This document shows, piece after piece, positions 1 through 12,457 of a stretch of 64,000 nucleotides of DNA. A program made the translations under genes and the position numbers. The stretch is from positions 186,001-250,000 of the forward strand of contig NC_026659.2 in assembly GCF_000004075.3 (NCBI RefSeq), written 5' to 3'. How positions within the stretch are numbered: the first letter of the stretch is position 1; each line of letters opens with the position of its first letter. Source of the stretch: Cucumis sativus. Lineage: Eukaryota; Streptophyta; Magnoliopsida; Cucurbitales; Cucurbitaceae. The notes below the pieces were generated by a model. The model saw only the letters and a list, made by a program, of their open reading frames with translations. It ran no database searches and was not told the origin of the DNA.

Positions 1-469
1 TTGGAAGTCAACCATCTTGTTTTTCCAATATCATGACTTCCTAGATGACCTCTTCTGGTTAAAGTTCTTTTGTTCCAAGTAAAGAGCCATTCCTGAATCC
101 TCTGACGAGATAGCATTTAAATCTTTCTTTCCCAACAGTTAACTTGAAACCTTCTGAGATCCAGATCTCCACGGGTCTGGGAAAGTTGCATGCTATCCCC
201 TCACGAGAGAAGAGTCTAGCTGCAACTTTGTATTCGGAGTTTAAGTTTCAAAATGCTTCATGATGCTGGGTGTGACTTGTTTTTATATTAAAAAAAATAA
301 CATTTGAAAATATTATATGACATGCGGTCCTTCCACTAAAGTTATTTGTATTTGTTTGTTTCTTTATTATAAATGATTCTATCAACATGCTGGAATGGGT
401 ACATTTTTCTTTCCTTCCGAGGACGATGTTGAGTTATATCTCCTAAACAATTCTTTTGAACGATTGCAG
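1..469. other. left-edge noncoding sequence (probably intron)
   Basis: This stretch precedes the first recognisable exon of the acyl-CoA-binding protein gene and ends in an acceptor (ATTGCAG at 463-469). I looked for an earlier ankyrin exon and found none. An open stretch at about 138-260 has no similarity I recognise. It most likely belongs to a long intron whose upstream exons lie outside the window. Confidence 0.5.
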
Positions 470-1078
470 ACAGTGAAGGCAGAACCCCGTTGCACTGGGC
501 GGTCGATCGTGGCCATTCTAATGTTGTGGAGGTGCTTGTTAGCAGGAATGCTGATATTGATGTTAAGGTACCTAGAATGTATTTAACACTATATTTACTG
601 ATCAGAACTGTCTGCAACCACCGATCCAAAACTCTACTCGGTGGCACCTTTTGCCTATGCCACTTTTCTTAATAAAAAATGTTCTAGCTACTAGTAATAT
701 TAGAGAGACATGACTATTGGCAGCTGGCACCTTAGCTAAGGCCAGATTTCAGAGATCTGCAAATTATCATTTTATGTATTTTGTTAAAAGGTAGATAGTA
801 GATTTGTTTTTGAAAGCTCTATACAAACTTACTAAAGTAATAGTGGCCTACTGGATCTAACCCTATGTTTACTATTTGATTGAAATTTTGTGCACTCTCT
901 GATGTAGGACGTTGATGGCCAAACTCCATTACATTATGCTGTTGTATGCGACCGAGAAGGGATTGCCGAATATCTTGTGAAGAACAATGCTAACGTTAGT
1001 GAAAAAGACAACGAAGGAAAGTCACCTTGTGATATTTGCGAGTCTAACTGGCCTTTCATGGTCTCTGCAAAGAAGTAG
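470..1078 (+). CDS. acyl-CoA-binding protein with ankyrin repeats, class II (C-terminal part)
   Basis: Two final coding exons are visible: 470-567 and 908-1078, stop TAG at 1076-1078. They encode two ankyrin repeats, recognisable as SEGRTPLHWAVDRGH and DVDGQTPLHYAVVC, followed by a short tail containing SPCDICESNWP. This order and the tail match the C-terminus of plant class II ACBPs (ACBP1/ACBP2 of Arabidopsis). Those proteins have an N-terminal membrane anchor, an acyl-CoA-binding domain and C-terminal ankyrin repeats that bind partner proteins, and they act in acyl-CoA/phospholipid transport at the ER and plasma membrane. The acyl-CoA-binding domain and the start lie left of the window, so the gene is cut by the edge rather than broken. 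Splice sites are canonical (AAG|GTACCT; GTAG|GAC). A different ankyrin protein is possible but less likely given the tail motif. Confidence 0.82.
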
Positions 1079-3300
1079 AAATTGGCAGATGATTTTATCA
1101 TGTTCGGTGTGCCTTTCTCCTATCTTCTCTAATTGATTATTTCACATGTTCCTTTTGAATGTAAATACTCCCATGCATGGCCTTTCCTAACAGCAACAAC
1201 TTCATTATAAATAGATTTGGAGTATTTATCACGTTTGCCCCGTTTCATAATCCAGATGCTGAATATTATTATTTAGGGTAAAACAGATAGATAGTTGATA
1301 TCATACCTGGTACTTTATGTCATGGGAGATTTTCTAGTACTTAATCTCTTAGGCTTTCTATAATAACATCTAAATAAGAATAACATGTTGATGGAATTTT
1401 GTTTATCTTCTGATAGATCAATATCAAATGAATAGGACTTGACGTCCATTGCTTAGAAATGAATACGCTTTCTGTTTCTGAAGTGGAAATGGTCTTCGAC
1501 TTATTTGTTATGCCATTGTTGCCCCTTAGTGCTCTATTGCTATTTACTACTTTTGACTACTGGATTTCTATTCCTCGTGATAGAGAGGTTTGTTTTGTAA
1601 TTTTCAATTTTTTAGGAAGAATGTGGGAAGTAATATATTGGGATGCAGATGTGCCATGCTGTTATTTTATTAATTATTATGCAAATAGATAGGTATGCCC
1701 TAAGGGCTATTATCCCTATGATCACAAGGGGATAGTTCTGATTTTTGATTTTAATTCATCTTTCTTGAATCTTTAAGAAAGAAAGTCCAATTAAATTCGT
1801 ACTGACACAGATGTGATTAAGGTTTGATTCTTTCATCTGCTGCATACTATCAACAATTTATAGTCAGATTCTCTTACTTGCATGTTGGCAAAAAGAAAAG
1901 AAAGTTCACTTAAGCAGTTTTGAATATTTTAAAAATTAGAATTAATCCTTGCTTTGATAATTTTTTTTCACAAGTAGTCCTCGTAGTTGGATATAGATAT
2001 AGACTTTATTATAGTTCTCATAATTAGTCCCTCTCGGTCTATCTATTAAGATTCTGTTTTGTTAAACAATAGAGGTTATATATTTTAATTAACACAATAT
2101 TTTCCTATCTTCCTCTCTAATGATGACAAGAAGAGGTTTAGGCCATTCTAACAAGTTTTTGATGAGAATTTTAAATTTATTTTAGTACTCTAAAATTATC
2201 TGAAAATTCCAAAAATAATAAAACTATTTGAAATGCTTTTAAATGAACCACCCTTCTATTAGGGTTTTTTTATTTTTATATAGAGAAATATTTGAAGTTG
2301 GATTGGTGCTATGGTGGGTGTGGAATTGGGCATTGGGAATCGCAATATTAACTATTTTTCTCACCTGGATATTTGAGCTTCTATTTATGTATTCTATTTT
2401 CATAGCATGCAATGCCCCTCCTTTACCTTTTTAACCATAAACTCTCTTACTACATTAGTTTTAAACTCAACAACCCAAATCATATGTGTTCGGTAATAAT
2501 TTATTTGAATTCTTTTTTTACTTCAATCAACCATCAAGAGGCATAGCTGGAAATTACATAGCAAAGAAGGTTGATCTAATCTCAAAATAATTGAATTTAA
2601 ATAACACTAAAATTTGTAGACTATTCTAAGTTTCTTCATAACTAAGCAACAGCTCTTTAGTTATACAAATCTATGGCCATTGACTTCAAAATATCACAAA
2701 ATCTAACTCAAACCAACCCTACACCTCTTATTGTTGGGTTATGTAATCCATTAATACTCAATACCCACAAGAATGAAATACTCATATTTATCTACAAAAT
2801 ACACTAAATTCCAATTTAATCAAACACATATCAGTAAGAAAAAAGGGGGCAGTTTCAATAGGTATAACTGTTGGAACTAATAATTAAGTAATATTTCAAA
2901 GAATTCTAAACATTTTAGATATTTTGAGTTTGATTATTATACATGCTAACCATTAGTAACTATTTAAAAATATGAATTAGTATCTTATCTTTTAATTTCG
3001 AAGATCATATTTGTTGAAAGTGTATTTTTTAAAGTACAACTTAACATAAAAGATTAGTATTCGGACCTCATGAAAATGAGTTTTTGTTAGATTAATTAGT
3101 GAGGGTAGAGTCCAGCAAGGCAACAAGAAGAAGGTTGTGATTGGGTGTACGGCTCAGACTTAAAACCCTAAAAATGAATTCAAATGCATCCGGAAAATAC
3201 TCTCTTTTAATTATTGCTTTTGGTTTTAGGCCCAAAAATAAAATAATAATAATAAACAAAAAAAAAAAAAAAATTAGTTTTTAGAATTTCAAGTCCAGAC
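1079..3300. other. intergenic: ACBP 3' UTR, then AT-rich spacer and importin promoter
   Basis: Short open frames at 1459-1692 and 2243-2434 have no recognisable domain, no splice partners and AT-driven hydrophobic composition, so they are not called. The right end carries promoter-like elements for the importin gene. No RNA gene was seen. Confidence 0.5.
3163..3234 (+). promoter_or_regulatory. telo-box plus site II element upstream of importin beta-1
   Basis: A telo-box (AAACCCTAA, 3163-3171) lies about 60 bp from a reversed site II motif (GGCCCA, 3229-3234). In plants this pair is typical of promoters of ribosomal-protein and other growth-linked housekeeping genes. The placement, some 200 bp before the pyrimidine-rich leader, fits a proximal promoter. 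Function is inferred. Confidence 0.5.
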
Positions 3301-3432
3301 TTTGCTTTGCGCCCTTCCACTTTCTTCTTCCTCTCGCTCTTTCCCCTTCTTCTAGGGTTCCTCCAACTGCCGTCTTTTCGCTCTTCTACACTCTTCTTCT
3401 TTCTTTCAATCCTCTCAATTTCCCCATTTCAG

Positions 3433-4034
3433 GTACTGTTTTCTACACCCTCTTTCTCCTTTTCTTCTTTCGCTTTCTTTTTCCTTCCTTTTGATCTGTC
3501 CATTTTTTTATTCATTTTTCTCCGATTTATCCATTTTACGTTTCTCCATCTTCACCACGACTCACTTCTCCATTTGTTTTGTATTCTCTTTTCACTATCT
3601 GTGTTTTTATTGGGTTTTTCTTCTTCTTTTTTTTGAACTGTGACGAGTTTCTGATTGTGGTCTGTGTACCATCACATTTACCTCATTTCGATCCTCTAAG
3701 CATCTGTTTTCGTTCTTATTTCTTATGGTTTTTGCCGGAACGCTGTAATACATACATAGATGGTTGGTCCACATGACTTTGAGAGCTGGATTCTCGATAG
3801 ATCACCTGCAGTTCAGTTAGTTTTATTATTAGTCGTTGGCTGTGCTGTTGAGATCTGGGTTTTGGCTCTTTGTTCTTGGGTTTTGTTACTGCTATTGTAG
3901 TTTTCGTCTTTCCCTTAAAATTTCTTATTGAGGTTTTGGGATTCGATTAGTACTTGTCTAGTAGATGGATTTGTGAAATTTAAGCAGTGGGGTAAGTCAC
4001 CAATTTCCTCAATTAACAAATTGTTTGTTTTCAG
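3433..4034 (+). other. 5' UTR leader intron of importin beta-1
   Basis: A pyrimidine-rich leader ends at TTTCAG|GTACTG (donor at 3433), and an acceptor TTTTCAG ends at 4034, eight bases before the start codon. The interval is T-rich and carries no supported coding exon. Leader introns of this size are common in highly expressed plant genes and often enhance expression. Boundaries are inferred from splice consensus only. Confidence 0.65.
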
Positions 4035-4041
4035 GTGAAAC

Positions 4042-6755
4042 ATGGCATTGGAGGTTACGCAAGTTCTTCTGAATGCACAGTCTATCGATGCAACTGTGAG
4101 GAAGCAGGCAGAAGACAGTTTAAGGCAATTTCAGGAGCAAAACCTTCCCAGCTTTTTGCTGTCTCTCTCTAATGAATTAGGAAGCGAGGAAAAGCCAGTC
4201 GACAGTCGTAAATTGGCAGGTCTGATACTGAAGAATGCACTGGATGCCAAGGAACAACATAGAAAATTTGAGCTCGTTCAGAGATGGCTATCACTGGATG
4301 GCAATGTGAAGACCCAGATAAAGGCATGCTTGTTGAATACACTGTCTTCAGCAGTAGCTGATGCCAGGTCCACGGCATCCCAGGTCATTGCAAAGATTGC
4401 GGGTATTGAGTTGCCTCATAAGCAATGGCCTGAATTGATAGGTTCACTATTGTTAAATGTTCATCAACAATCGTCGCATGTCAAACAAGCCACCTTGGAG
4501 ACCCTTGGTTATTTGTGTGAAGAAGTTTCTCCAGACGTCATAGATCAGGATCAGGTGAACAGGATATTGACAGCTGTTGTCCAGGGAATGAATGCATCCG
4601 AAGGAAACAATGATGTACGACTTGCTGCCACTCGATCCTTGTACAACGCTCTTGGGTTTGCTCAAGCAAACTTTAGCAATGATATGGAACGTGATTATAT
4701 CATGAGAGTTGTTTGTGAGTCCACACTATCCCCTGAAGTGAGGATACGCCAGGCAGCTTTTGAATGTTTGGTTTCAATAGCGTCGACATACTATGACAAA
4801 TTGGCTAGGTACATCCAGGATATTTTTGGCATTACCGCAAAGGCTGTTAAGGAGGATGAAGAACCTGTTGCTCTTCAGGCCATTGAGTTCTGGAGTTCTA
4901 TTTGCGACGAGGAGATAGATATTTTGGAAGAGTATGGAGAAGATTTTACTGGGGATTCTGATATACCATGCTTTTATTTCATCAAGCAGGCACTACCTGC
5001 GCTTGTGCCCATGTTACTTGAGACACTTCTTAAGCAAGAAGAGGATCAGGATCAAGATGAAGGGGCTTGGAACATTGCCATGGCTGGGGGTACATGTCTT
5101 GGGCTAGTTGCACGAACAGTGGGCGATGATATTGTTCCACTTGTTATGCCATTCATTGAAGAGAACATAACAAAATCAGATTGGAGGCAGAGGGAGGCAG
5201 CCACATATGCTTTTGGTTCAATTTTAGAGGGGCCTGCTCCAGAAAAATTGATGCCAATTGTGAACGTGGCCTTAGGGTTCATGCTGTCTGCCTTGACTCA
5301 GGATCCAAATAACCATGTGAAGGACACAACTGCATGGACCCTTGGACGGATATTTGAATTCCTTCATGGTTCAACTCTCGATACACCGATAATCAATCAG
5401 GCTAATTGTCAACAGATAATAACGGTTCTTCTCCAGAGCATGAAGGACGTTCCAAATGTGGCAGAGAAAGCCTGTGGTGCTCTCTATTTTCTTGCTCAGG
5501 GTTATGAAGATGTTGGCCCATCATCTCCTCTAACTCCATTTTTTCAAGAAATTGTTCAGTCCCTATTGACTGTTACTCACAGAGAAGATGCTGGGGAATC
5601 GCGGTTGAGGACTGCTGCGTATGAAACATTGAATGAAGTTGTGAGGTGTTCAACTGATGAAACAGCACCAATGGTGTTGCAACTTGTTCCTGTCATTATG
5701 ATGGAATTGCACAATACGCTTGAGGGGCAAAAACTTTCGTCTGATGAAAGGGAGAGACAGGGAGAACTACAAGGCCTTCTCTGTGGATGCTTACAAGTTC
5801 TTATTCAGAAGCTAGGATCATCAGAGCCAAATAAGTATGCCTTCATGCAGTATGCGGACCAAATAATGGGACTTTTCCTTAGGGTATTTGCTTGCAGAAA
5901 TGCCACTGTGCATGAGGAAGCAATGCTGGCGATTGGAGCTCTTGCATATTCAACAGGCCCTGATTTTGGTAAATACATGACCGAGTTCTATAAATATATA
6001 GAAATGGGACTTCAGAATTTTGAGGAGTACCAAGTATGTGCCGTGACTGTTGGTGTGGTAGGGGACATATGCAGGGCATTGGAGGATAAGATTTTACCCT
6101 ATTGTGATGGAATTATGACTCAGTTGCTCAAGAATTTATCCAGTGATCAATTGCATCGTTCTGTTAAGCCCCCTATTTTCTCATGCTTTGGTGATATAGC
6201 ACTGGCTATAGGAGAGAATTTTGAGAAGTACTTGATGTATGCGATGCCCATGCTTCAAAGGGCAGCAGAGTTATCTGCACACACAGCAGGTATTGATGAC
6301 GAAATGACTGAATATACAAATTCTTTGAGAAACGGGATTTTGGAGGCATATTCAGGAATCTTCCAAGGTTTCAAGAGCTCTCCAAAAACTCAGCTTTTAG
6401 TTCCTTATGCCCCACATATTCTTCAATTCTTGGATAGTATTTACATGAGAAAAGACATGTAAGTTCTTTGCTCTCTCTCTCTCTCTCTCTCTGTTGGTGT
6501 TGTTATGTTCTTAAATTTGAAATATGTCTGAACTTTCATTTTTGTACTCCCTGTAGGGATGAAGTTGTTATGAAAACTGCCATTGGAGTCCTTGGAGATT
6601 TGGCTGATACACTGGGGAGCAATGCTGGTTCCTTGATTCAGCAATCTGTCTCAAGCAAAGACTTTTTAAGTGAATGCTTGTCCTCTGATGACCATTTGAT
6701 TAAAGAATCTGCTGAATGGGCTAAGTTGGCCATCAGCCGTGCCATTTCAATTTAG
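4042..6755 (+). CDS. KPNB1: importin subunit beta-1 (karyopherin beta-1)
   Basis: Two coding exons, 4042-6458 and 6557-6755, join in phase (AT|G) to give 871 residues, essentially the length of the plant family. The protein is an all-helical HEAT-repeat solenoid. The N-terminal importin-beta domain is evident in the first ~100 residues (QKQAEDSLRQF-type helix, then GLILKNALDAK), with an acidic stretch near residues 335-345 and the C-terminal DEVVMKTAIGVLGDLADTLG repeat in exon 2. It carries cargo, directly or through importin alpha, through nuclear pores and releases it on RanGTP binding. The start is supported by the family N-terminus (MALEVTQVLLNAQS). The 98-nt intron carries a (CT)n run just after its donor. 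Codons are uninterrupted and I see no lesion. Confidence 0.97.
6471..6492 (+). repeat. (CT)11 microsatellite in importin intron
   Basis: A perfect CT run lies 12 bases downstream of the donor in a 98-nt intron. Confidence 0.9.
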
Positions 6756-8913
6756 GCTTCTGCTGGTTGGCAAATTCTTTTTTTTCACATTTGAAGTCCT
6801 TGCATGCATATGGGTGTGTTGAGTTGGGGTCCGGATTGCATCTTACAAGTCTTCACTCTCAGGACAACAGGAAGCTGTTCACTTCTAGTTGTCACTAACT
6901 CTTGCATCATCGTCATCATGAAAGCATTGCTAACTATTGCATTAGCAGCATCAAGTCGGGATCTTGTATGTCATGGTAGAAGTGGGAGGAGGGAGCGTCC
7001 ATTAGCGCCCCCAGTTCGTTTGGCTTGGTCAGTTCCAATTGTATCTCTGACTTGAGATAGTGTGTCCAACCTAGTGGGGTTTGCCATCATATAATTTTTG
7101 GTTGTCAAAATGGATAAAGTACGGGGAGTGTTCATTCACTTCTTCTGCCCCCTGCTTAGACACCCTAGTTCTTTTTTCTCTAAACTTCTACTCTAGTGGT
7201 TCTAGTTAAGGATTTATTACCCGTTTGTTTTTTTTTTTTTTTGCATCAGTCTTAGTGAATTTTCATGTCTGGTTGTATTCTGGTCTTTCCTGTGAAATTC
7301 ACTCATATTTGTACACCTCGTTTGGTTCAGTTTCATAGCAATACACATCATGAAGGGTCGTCATCATATTTCATATCCTATATTTGCATTTCATTTGGTC
7401 TCAATTTGTAGTTCAACATACATGATCAATACGGTGAATTCATGAAATCATTATATCCCTTGTCATTTTTGGAGTACAGTCGTCATTTCAGAGTCTGCTT
7501 TCTTCTTCCTTTATTTATTTCTTTTACATCCGATATCTTATTATTTTGCAAATGACGTATATGTATCGGAAACATCACAAAAGTTGTGATGTTTTTTTGG
7601 ATTCAGTTGTTGGGTTGGGTGAGACGTCTGCTTAGAAGTTGAAGATTTTGTTGGCTTGTATATATTATTTGTACAAGGAAAGTTTTGATGATTGGAAATT
7701 GAGGGTGCTAAAGATATATTTGTTGCCATCTTCTGTTACTACAGCCTTTTCTGGATGCATTTTCAGCCGTTCATCTCTCTCTCTCTCTCTCTCTCTCTCT
7801 AATTGTTAGTGTTCATTTTCTAAAAGAGACCATTATATTTATTAACTATTTCCTTCAACGAAGATGTCATTTATTAGGTACTTGCTGATTATTTTAATAG
7901 TGTTTTCCACTGACTTGTTCACATGTTTTTGTTATTTCCATACCATTTTTGTCCGTTGAACCTTTTGAATCATTGAATTATATTGTCATTGTGGCCAACT
8001 TTTCATTCTTTCGAAGACAGTGAGAATAAGATCATTAAATTAACCTCTTCTAGATGTGCAACTGTCTTTGCCTTACATACAGGAGGAACAGTAATATATT
8101 GTGTATGATTTGACTCTGATTCAATGAAGTCATAACTTTCCTTAGTGCCTAGTGGTGCTGCCGCATCTTTTCCTTTGAATTTGGTGGGTACTCAACTTGA
8201 TTTCATCTTTATCTGAACTATCTGTCTTCTTTTCCATTATTTTTAAAACAACATTCCTAGCTTTTTTTTTTGGAGGCAAGCAATTTGTATGAAAAATATA
8301 ACTCTTTCCAATGATGCCCTGTTATCCTTTGTTAATTGATCAGGACATTTATCATCAACCTTTTAAGTCTGATTGATGAAAAGCTTCACTTGGCATTTCA
8401 TAAACTCAGCTTTCCCCCCTTTCTTTGAGCTCTTATTCGTTTTTCTCAAACTTGATTTATGCCTCTAATCTCTCCTATTCTGCTTCTATCCAGTCTAATC
8501 CATTTGGATTTCTTGAATTATGCTCTGTCTTATAATATTTACTTTATCTGTCTTATCGATTAGTGACTAATTGTACCCATTAGCAAATTCCAACCATGCA
8601 ACGATAAAGCATTTAAACATAAGCTTAAGCTCATCATTGATATTTGACACCTAAATAACTGCTCAAACATAACCACAAAGCTCGCACTCGGCCTTGTTAT
8701 TCAAAGCCACTAGAGCATTAGACGCATAAGAAGGAAGTGAAATTGAAATTGATAAAAAAAGAATCAAAGGTCTTGCTATATCTAAAGGGTTTCTCATCTT
8801 AGAAGGCCACTATACATTCTCGATCCACAGCCATACCACTTTCATTATCTTGGTAAAGTAAGATAGGAAGTGCTTTCACGTTATTTAAACCACGAGGGCA
8901 AAGAGAGGCTAAC
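6756..8913. other. intergenic: importin 3' UTR and convergent 3' region of the PSY gene
   Basis: T-rich sequence with a (CT)n tract at 7774-7800. An open frame at 6804-7055 lies in the presumed importin 3' UTR and has no domain. I see no further gene. Confidence 0.5.
7774..7800 (+). repeat. (TC)n microsatellite
   Basis: A perfect dinucleotide run of about 27 bases in intergenic DNA. Confidence 0.9.
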
Positions 8914-9375
8914 TCAAGGCTTTCCATTTCCTGGCTTCTTCGGATCGTGTCTATTATTTGCTTTTGTTTCATCGTAGTCTTGTAGGTCGAGTGTCATAAG
9001 CTTCCTTCCATTCATTTGGATGCCTCCCATCTTTTCACGTTGAAGAAGAAAAAGAACGACAAATCATTTAGTTTCTTGAAACTAGGTAAGAAATATCTTG
9101 AAATTTATTGGATATAACTTTGCTCTTGAATTTTCTTTGTTTACTTCTCTTTTCAAAAAACACTATAGTTACCTTGAAAATTGACTTATATGCAATCATG
9201 TCGTCTCGAAGTGGTTCAACCACCATTCCTAAACGAAAAGAGTATATATATATATATATTAGCATTATTCATTAAGGGGACGAGATTACAAAACTAAACA
9301 AACGTTACCTGAAGAGAAAGGAATGGAGATTGAAAGGAGAAAGAGGAGAAAGAATTTAAGTACTTTTAGGGACAT
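8914..9375 (-). CDS. PSY-type tyrosine-sulfated peptide hormone precursor
   Basis: Three small exons on the minus strand were spliced by hand: 9375-9309, 9228-9173 and 9030-8914, giving 79 residues. Exon 1 encodes a signal peptide (MSLKVLKFFLLFLLSISIPF). Exon 2 is a variable pro-region. Exon 3 ends in DYDETKANNRHDPKKP, which matches the PSY family pattern DY....AN..HDP..P; the Asp before Tyr60 is the sulfation signal for tyrosylprotein sulfotransferase. PSY peptides are secreted, proteolytically trimmed and perceived by leucine-rich-repeat receptor kinases that balance growth and stress responses. The splice donors (CAG|GTAACG, AAG|GTAACT) and acceptors (TTTAG, AAAAG) are canonical and the phases close. 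A TATA-like box lies about 90 bp upstream. The second acceptor is the least certain junction. The peptide family call is firm; the exact paralogue is not. Confidence 0.82.
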
Positions 9376-9460
9376 TGTGTTGTGTTGAAGCTTGAGAGAA
9401 AGAGAGGGGTAATTTGTAAGAAGCAAAGGGTTGGAGGAATGTGGGATGGGGAAGTTAGGC

Positions 9461-9467
9461 TTTTATC
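9461..9467 (-). promoter_or_regulatory. TATA-like box of the PSY peptide gene
   Basis: On the minus strand GGATAAAAGCC lies about 90 bp before the start codon, followed by a pyrimidine-rich leader (CTCTCTTTCTCTCAAGC). The spacing suggests a 5' UTR of roughly 60 nt. Confidence 0.5.
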
Positions 9468-10800
9468 CTTAATTCCATGAGGGAAATGAGTGAGAAATTG
9501 AGAAGCTATTTTCATGGTGCTTCCCCCCAATAGCTACATAATGATGATTTTGTGCATTAACTTTTGCCCACAAACCCATTAAAGTCAACTCTTCATATTT
9601 TTTAGATTTAAATTTAAAATGAATATTTTAAAAAATGAAATTAAAATTAATTAAAAGAAGTGATTATAATGTGCATGCCTACAATGTAAGCAACCAATAA
9701 TCCCCTTGCATGGCCTCACCTCTTGCCAAATTTCAGTGCTGTCCATTTTTAAGTGTTTTTATTTCATCAACCCAATCTTTTTTATTCATTTTTCTTTGTT
9801 AAGAGGCAAGCAAATGTATCTTAATGCTCTCAACTTTCACTTGATTTGTTATTGTAAAGTATATGAAGATTTTTCTATAAAATAAAACAAGGAAGGAAAA
9901 AGCACCCTCCAATTTGGAGAGTGTAGTTTGGGTTATTGCAATATCAAGTGGGTTTTTTTTCTAACACAACAAACTTCTCAATTCCAAATGGCTACATGGG
10001 TTGTTTTGGAAACTTCTTACAATATTAATATAAGTGTGTATGTGAGTGTGGTTTGAGCCAAATTAGGTAGAATTCCAAGATCCCATTTTTGGGACTCCAT
10101 TTATGTTGTACTGAAAGACCCACTTTAACTAAAGAGAGCCATTCGTCCTCATAATTTGACTATCACTTTCTAAGTTAAATAGATGTAATATTCCAACACG
10201 AAAGTGGACGTTACATTATCAAAATAAAGCTTTATAAACTACTAGTTATTTTATTTTTTACTTTTGTTAGATTGTTACTAGCGTGTCATAAAAGAATAAC
10301 CACTATTTTGAAAACAAAATATAATGAAATCTTGGTACTAAATCACTGTCTCTAACGTGCAGTCAGAAAAAGAAGGTCGAAAAAAAGTAGCAAAATCGAT
10401 TTTAAAAACACCAATAAAATTTTTTTCAAGTATACCCAACATGATCCCTTGCTAAGACAACAACAACAAAAAAAAAAAAAACAGAATTAACATATTCTTC
10501 TTAAACTATATATTATTATAAGAGAATTGAAGTTTGGAAATAGTGTAATTAGGTTTCCCACTAATGGAAGCACTAAAAGGAGAGGAGAGGGTGGGGGAAG
10601 GCAAAGGCAAATGCAATGCAAGAGAAGGAGACAACTCAACACATTAAACTCTCTAAACAAAAGTTTCTAAATTTTTTAATCACTAATTTACACAAATCAC
10701 TCAAACCTAAATCAATCATGATGTTTATAAGATAGTGATTGACTAATATTAAACTTAATATAAATCTCTATTTTTCTTAATGCTAATAATTACAAACTTT

Positions 10801-10824
10801 ATTATTATTATTATTATTATTATT
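10801..10824 (+). repeat. (ATT)8 microsatellite
   Basis: A perfect trinucleotide run in intergenic DNA. Confidence 0.9.
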
Positions 10825-12262
10825 TTAAATCATTATTTTTTTTATCCTGTCTTAAAATTAAGCTATAATGAAAGTGATTTCATATCTAAACATTGGAATA
10901 AAAAGTTGAAACTATAAGATTTGGAGTACAAATCATTACATCAAATTACTTAACCTTGGTTTATACCAAAGTGGGTATTCTTGAAAAGTTAAATCATTAT
11001 TGCACAGAGAGGATGTGTTTAATATTTGAAAGATAAGTTATACATAGCCAACAAAACAAACCATAATCTATTGTTAATTTTTTTAGTACAATCATAAAAT
11101 ATTGATAAATATGGGCTATCCCTTATCATAAAATCAATAATGGCATATTCAAATTAATTTGGTGCAATAATCATCCAAAGTGGTGTGTGCTGTTGAGTCC
11201 ATGGATGGTTTAATTATTACAAAAAGTTTGTAAGACACATTTTGTATTCATTTGAAATTTATAAATATTCAAGTCTTGTAATTCATCTATTTCATTCTTT
11301 TATGTTTGATGATGGGGTTGAGATATGAAAGATGAATAATAGATATTGGAAACTAAATTGGAACCATTGTTTTTGTGTTGAAATGGGTTTGTGGTTGTCA
11401 CTTCATACAAAAGATTAATACCCACTTTCTCTTATGCTTCTGTCATCACACACCTAACATTATATACATACATATTTTTTATTTAAGAGAAGCTAAAACT
11501 ATACTTGACATCATAATTTATCACCATTAACTAACAACAAGTTAACTTTGTTGACAAACTTCTCCATAGATTTCTTTAAGAAGAGAAATATTGCCTTTTA
11601 TTTGCTTAATTCCCACATCCTCTATGGGTCTATTTTCTTTAAATACTAACTTTACCAAAAACTATATAAATGTAATTTTACATTGATTACAAGGTATTAA
11701 AAACAAAATTTGATTCATGCATGTGACCAAGGTCATTGAGTAGACTCATAAACAAAACTATAGACTTAATCTATAACAACATGCTATATTTGTCATCCTT
11801 AACTTAACTTAACAAGTTGCCTCATGGATCCAATTTTTAGTCTATTTGAATCGTATTATAGAATTTTGGATGGACAACATAATAATTTAACGAAATCTTC
11901 CATCTAAATAAAGGCAAAAAGTTTATGGATAAGTTTAAAGTGTTTCTATGACAACTCTTTGGTTAAAATATGAAAAACATACTAAATTATAAATAAAATA
12001 ACTCCATATTTAGAAAAGTTATAATATTATTCTTGACATATCATAAACATTTCAAAATTACATTTTGAAGTAAAAATCGTTAAAATGTTATCCAAAGATT
12101 TAGACTCGAACATGGACATCATTCCAGATGAGTACCACACTGAAAGTTGATATCCAAGTGAAATACATAAACATTAGCTTAGATATCTAAGTTGATATGA
12201 AAGTTAGATTAGTTGATATTCATTTTATTTTTGTGTCCTTGGTGTTCTTGGAGTTTCCCTAA

Positions 12263-12314
12263 TGGGCTAGAACTTACGAGGTATGGGCTTGGGCCTCATG
12301 GACGAAAAGGCCCA
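12263..12314 (+). promoter_or_regulatory. cluster of four site II (TGGGCY) elements upstream of the TPR gene
   Basis: TGGGCT at 12263 and 12284, TGGGCC at 12290 and reversed GGCCCA at 12309 lie within 52 bases, 145-195 bp before the start codon. Multiple site II motifs bind TCP factors and mark promoters of nuclear genes for organelle and growth proteins, consistent with the plastid-type leader of the protein encoded downstream. Confidence 0.55.
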
Positions 12315-12457
12315 AATAATGGTTATGAACTTATGGGTAACTCGTCAGGTCAAATCGCGCTTCACCGAGAGTACATCGTCCTCTCCTTCATCAAGCTATA
12401 TCGTTTCATCGCGAGCTGAGAAGAGCTTTTGTTACTGTAGCTCCTCAACTCTCTTCA

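Larger units (their letters stand above)
9376..12457. other. AT-rich intergenic region between divergent PSY and TPR genes
   Basis: Mostly low-complexity AT-rich sequence with an (ATT)n run at 10801-10824 and an A-rich stretch near 10460-10480. A purine-rich patch at 10555-10650 contains only a 27-codon open frame and is not called. The last 200 bases contain the TPR-gene promoter motifs listed separately. Confidence 0.5.

Noticed and set aside
1459-1692. 77-codon open frame downstream of the ACBP gene
   Set aside because: AT-driven hydrophobic composition, no domain, likely 3' flank.
3307-3776. Two Phe/Ser/Leu-rich open frames before importin
   Set aside because: They are the CT-rich leader and leader intron of the importin gene read as protein.
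6804-7055. 83-codon open frame after importin
   Set aside because: Lies in the presumed 3' UTR, has no recognisable motif and no splice partner.
10555-10650. Purine-rich patch with a 27-codon frame
   Set aside because: Too short, charged low-complexity composition, no secretion signal or known peptide motif.
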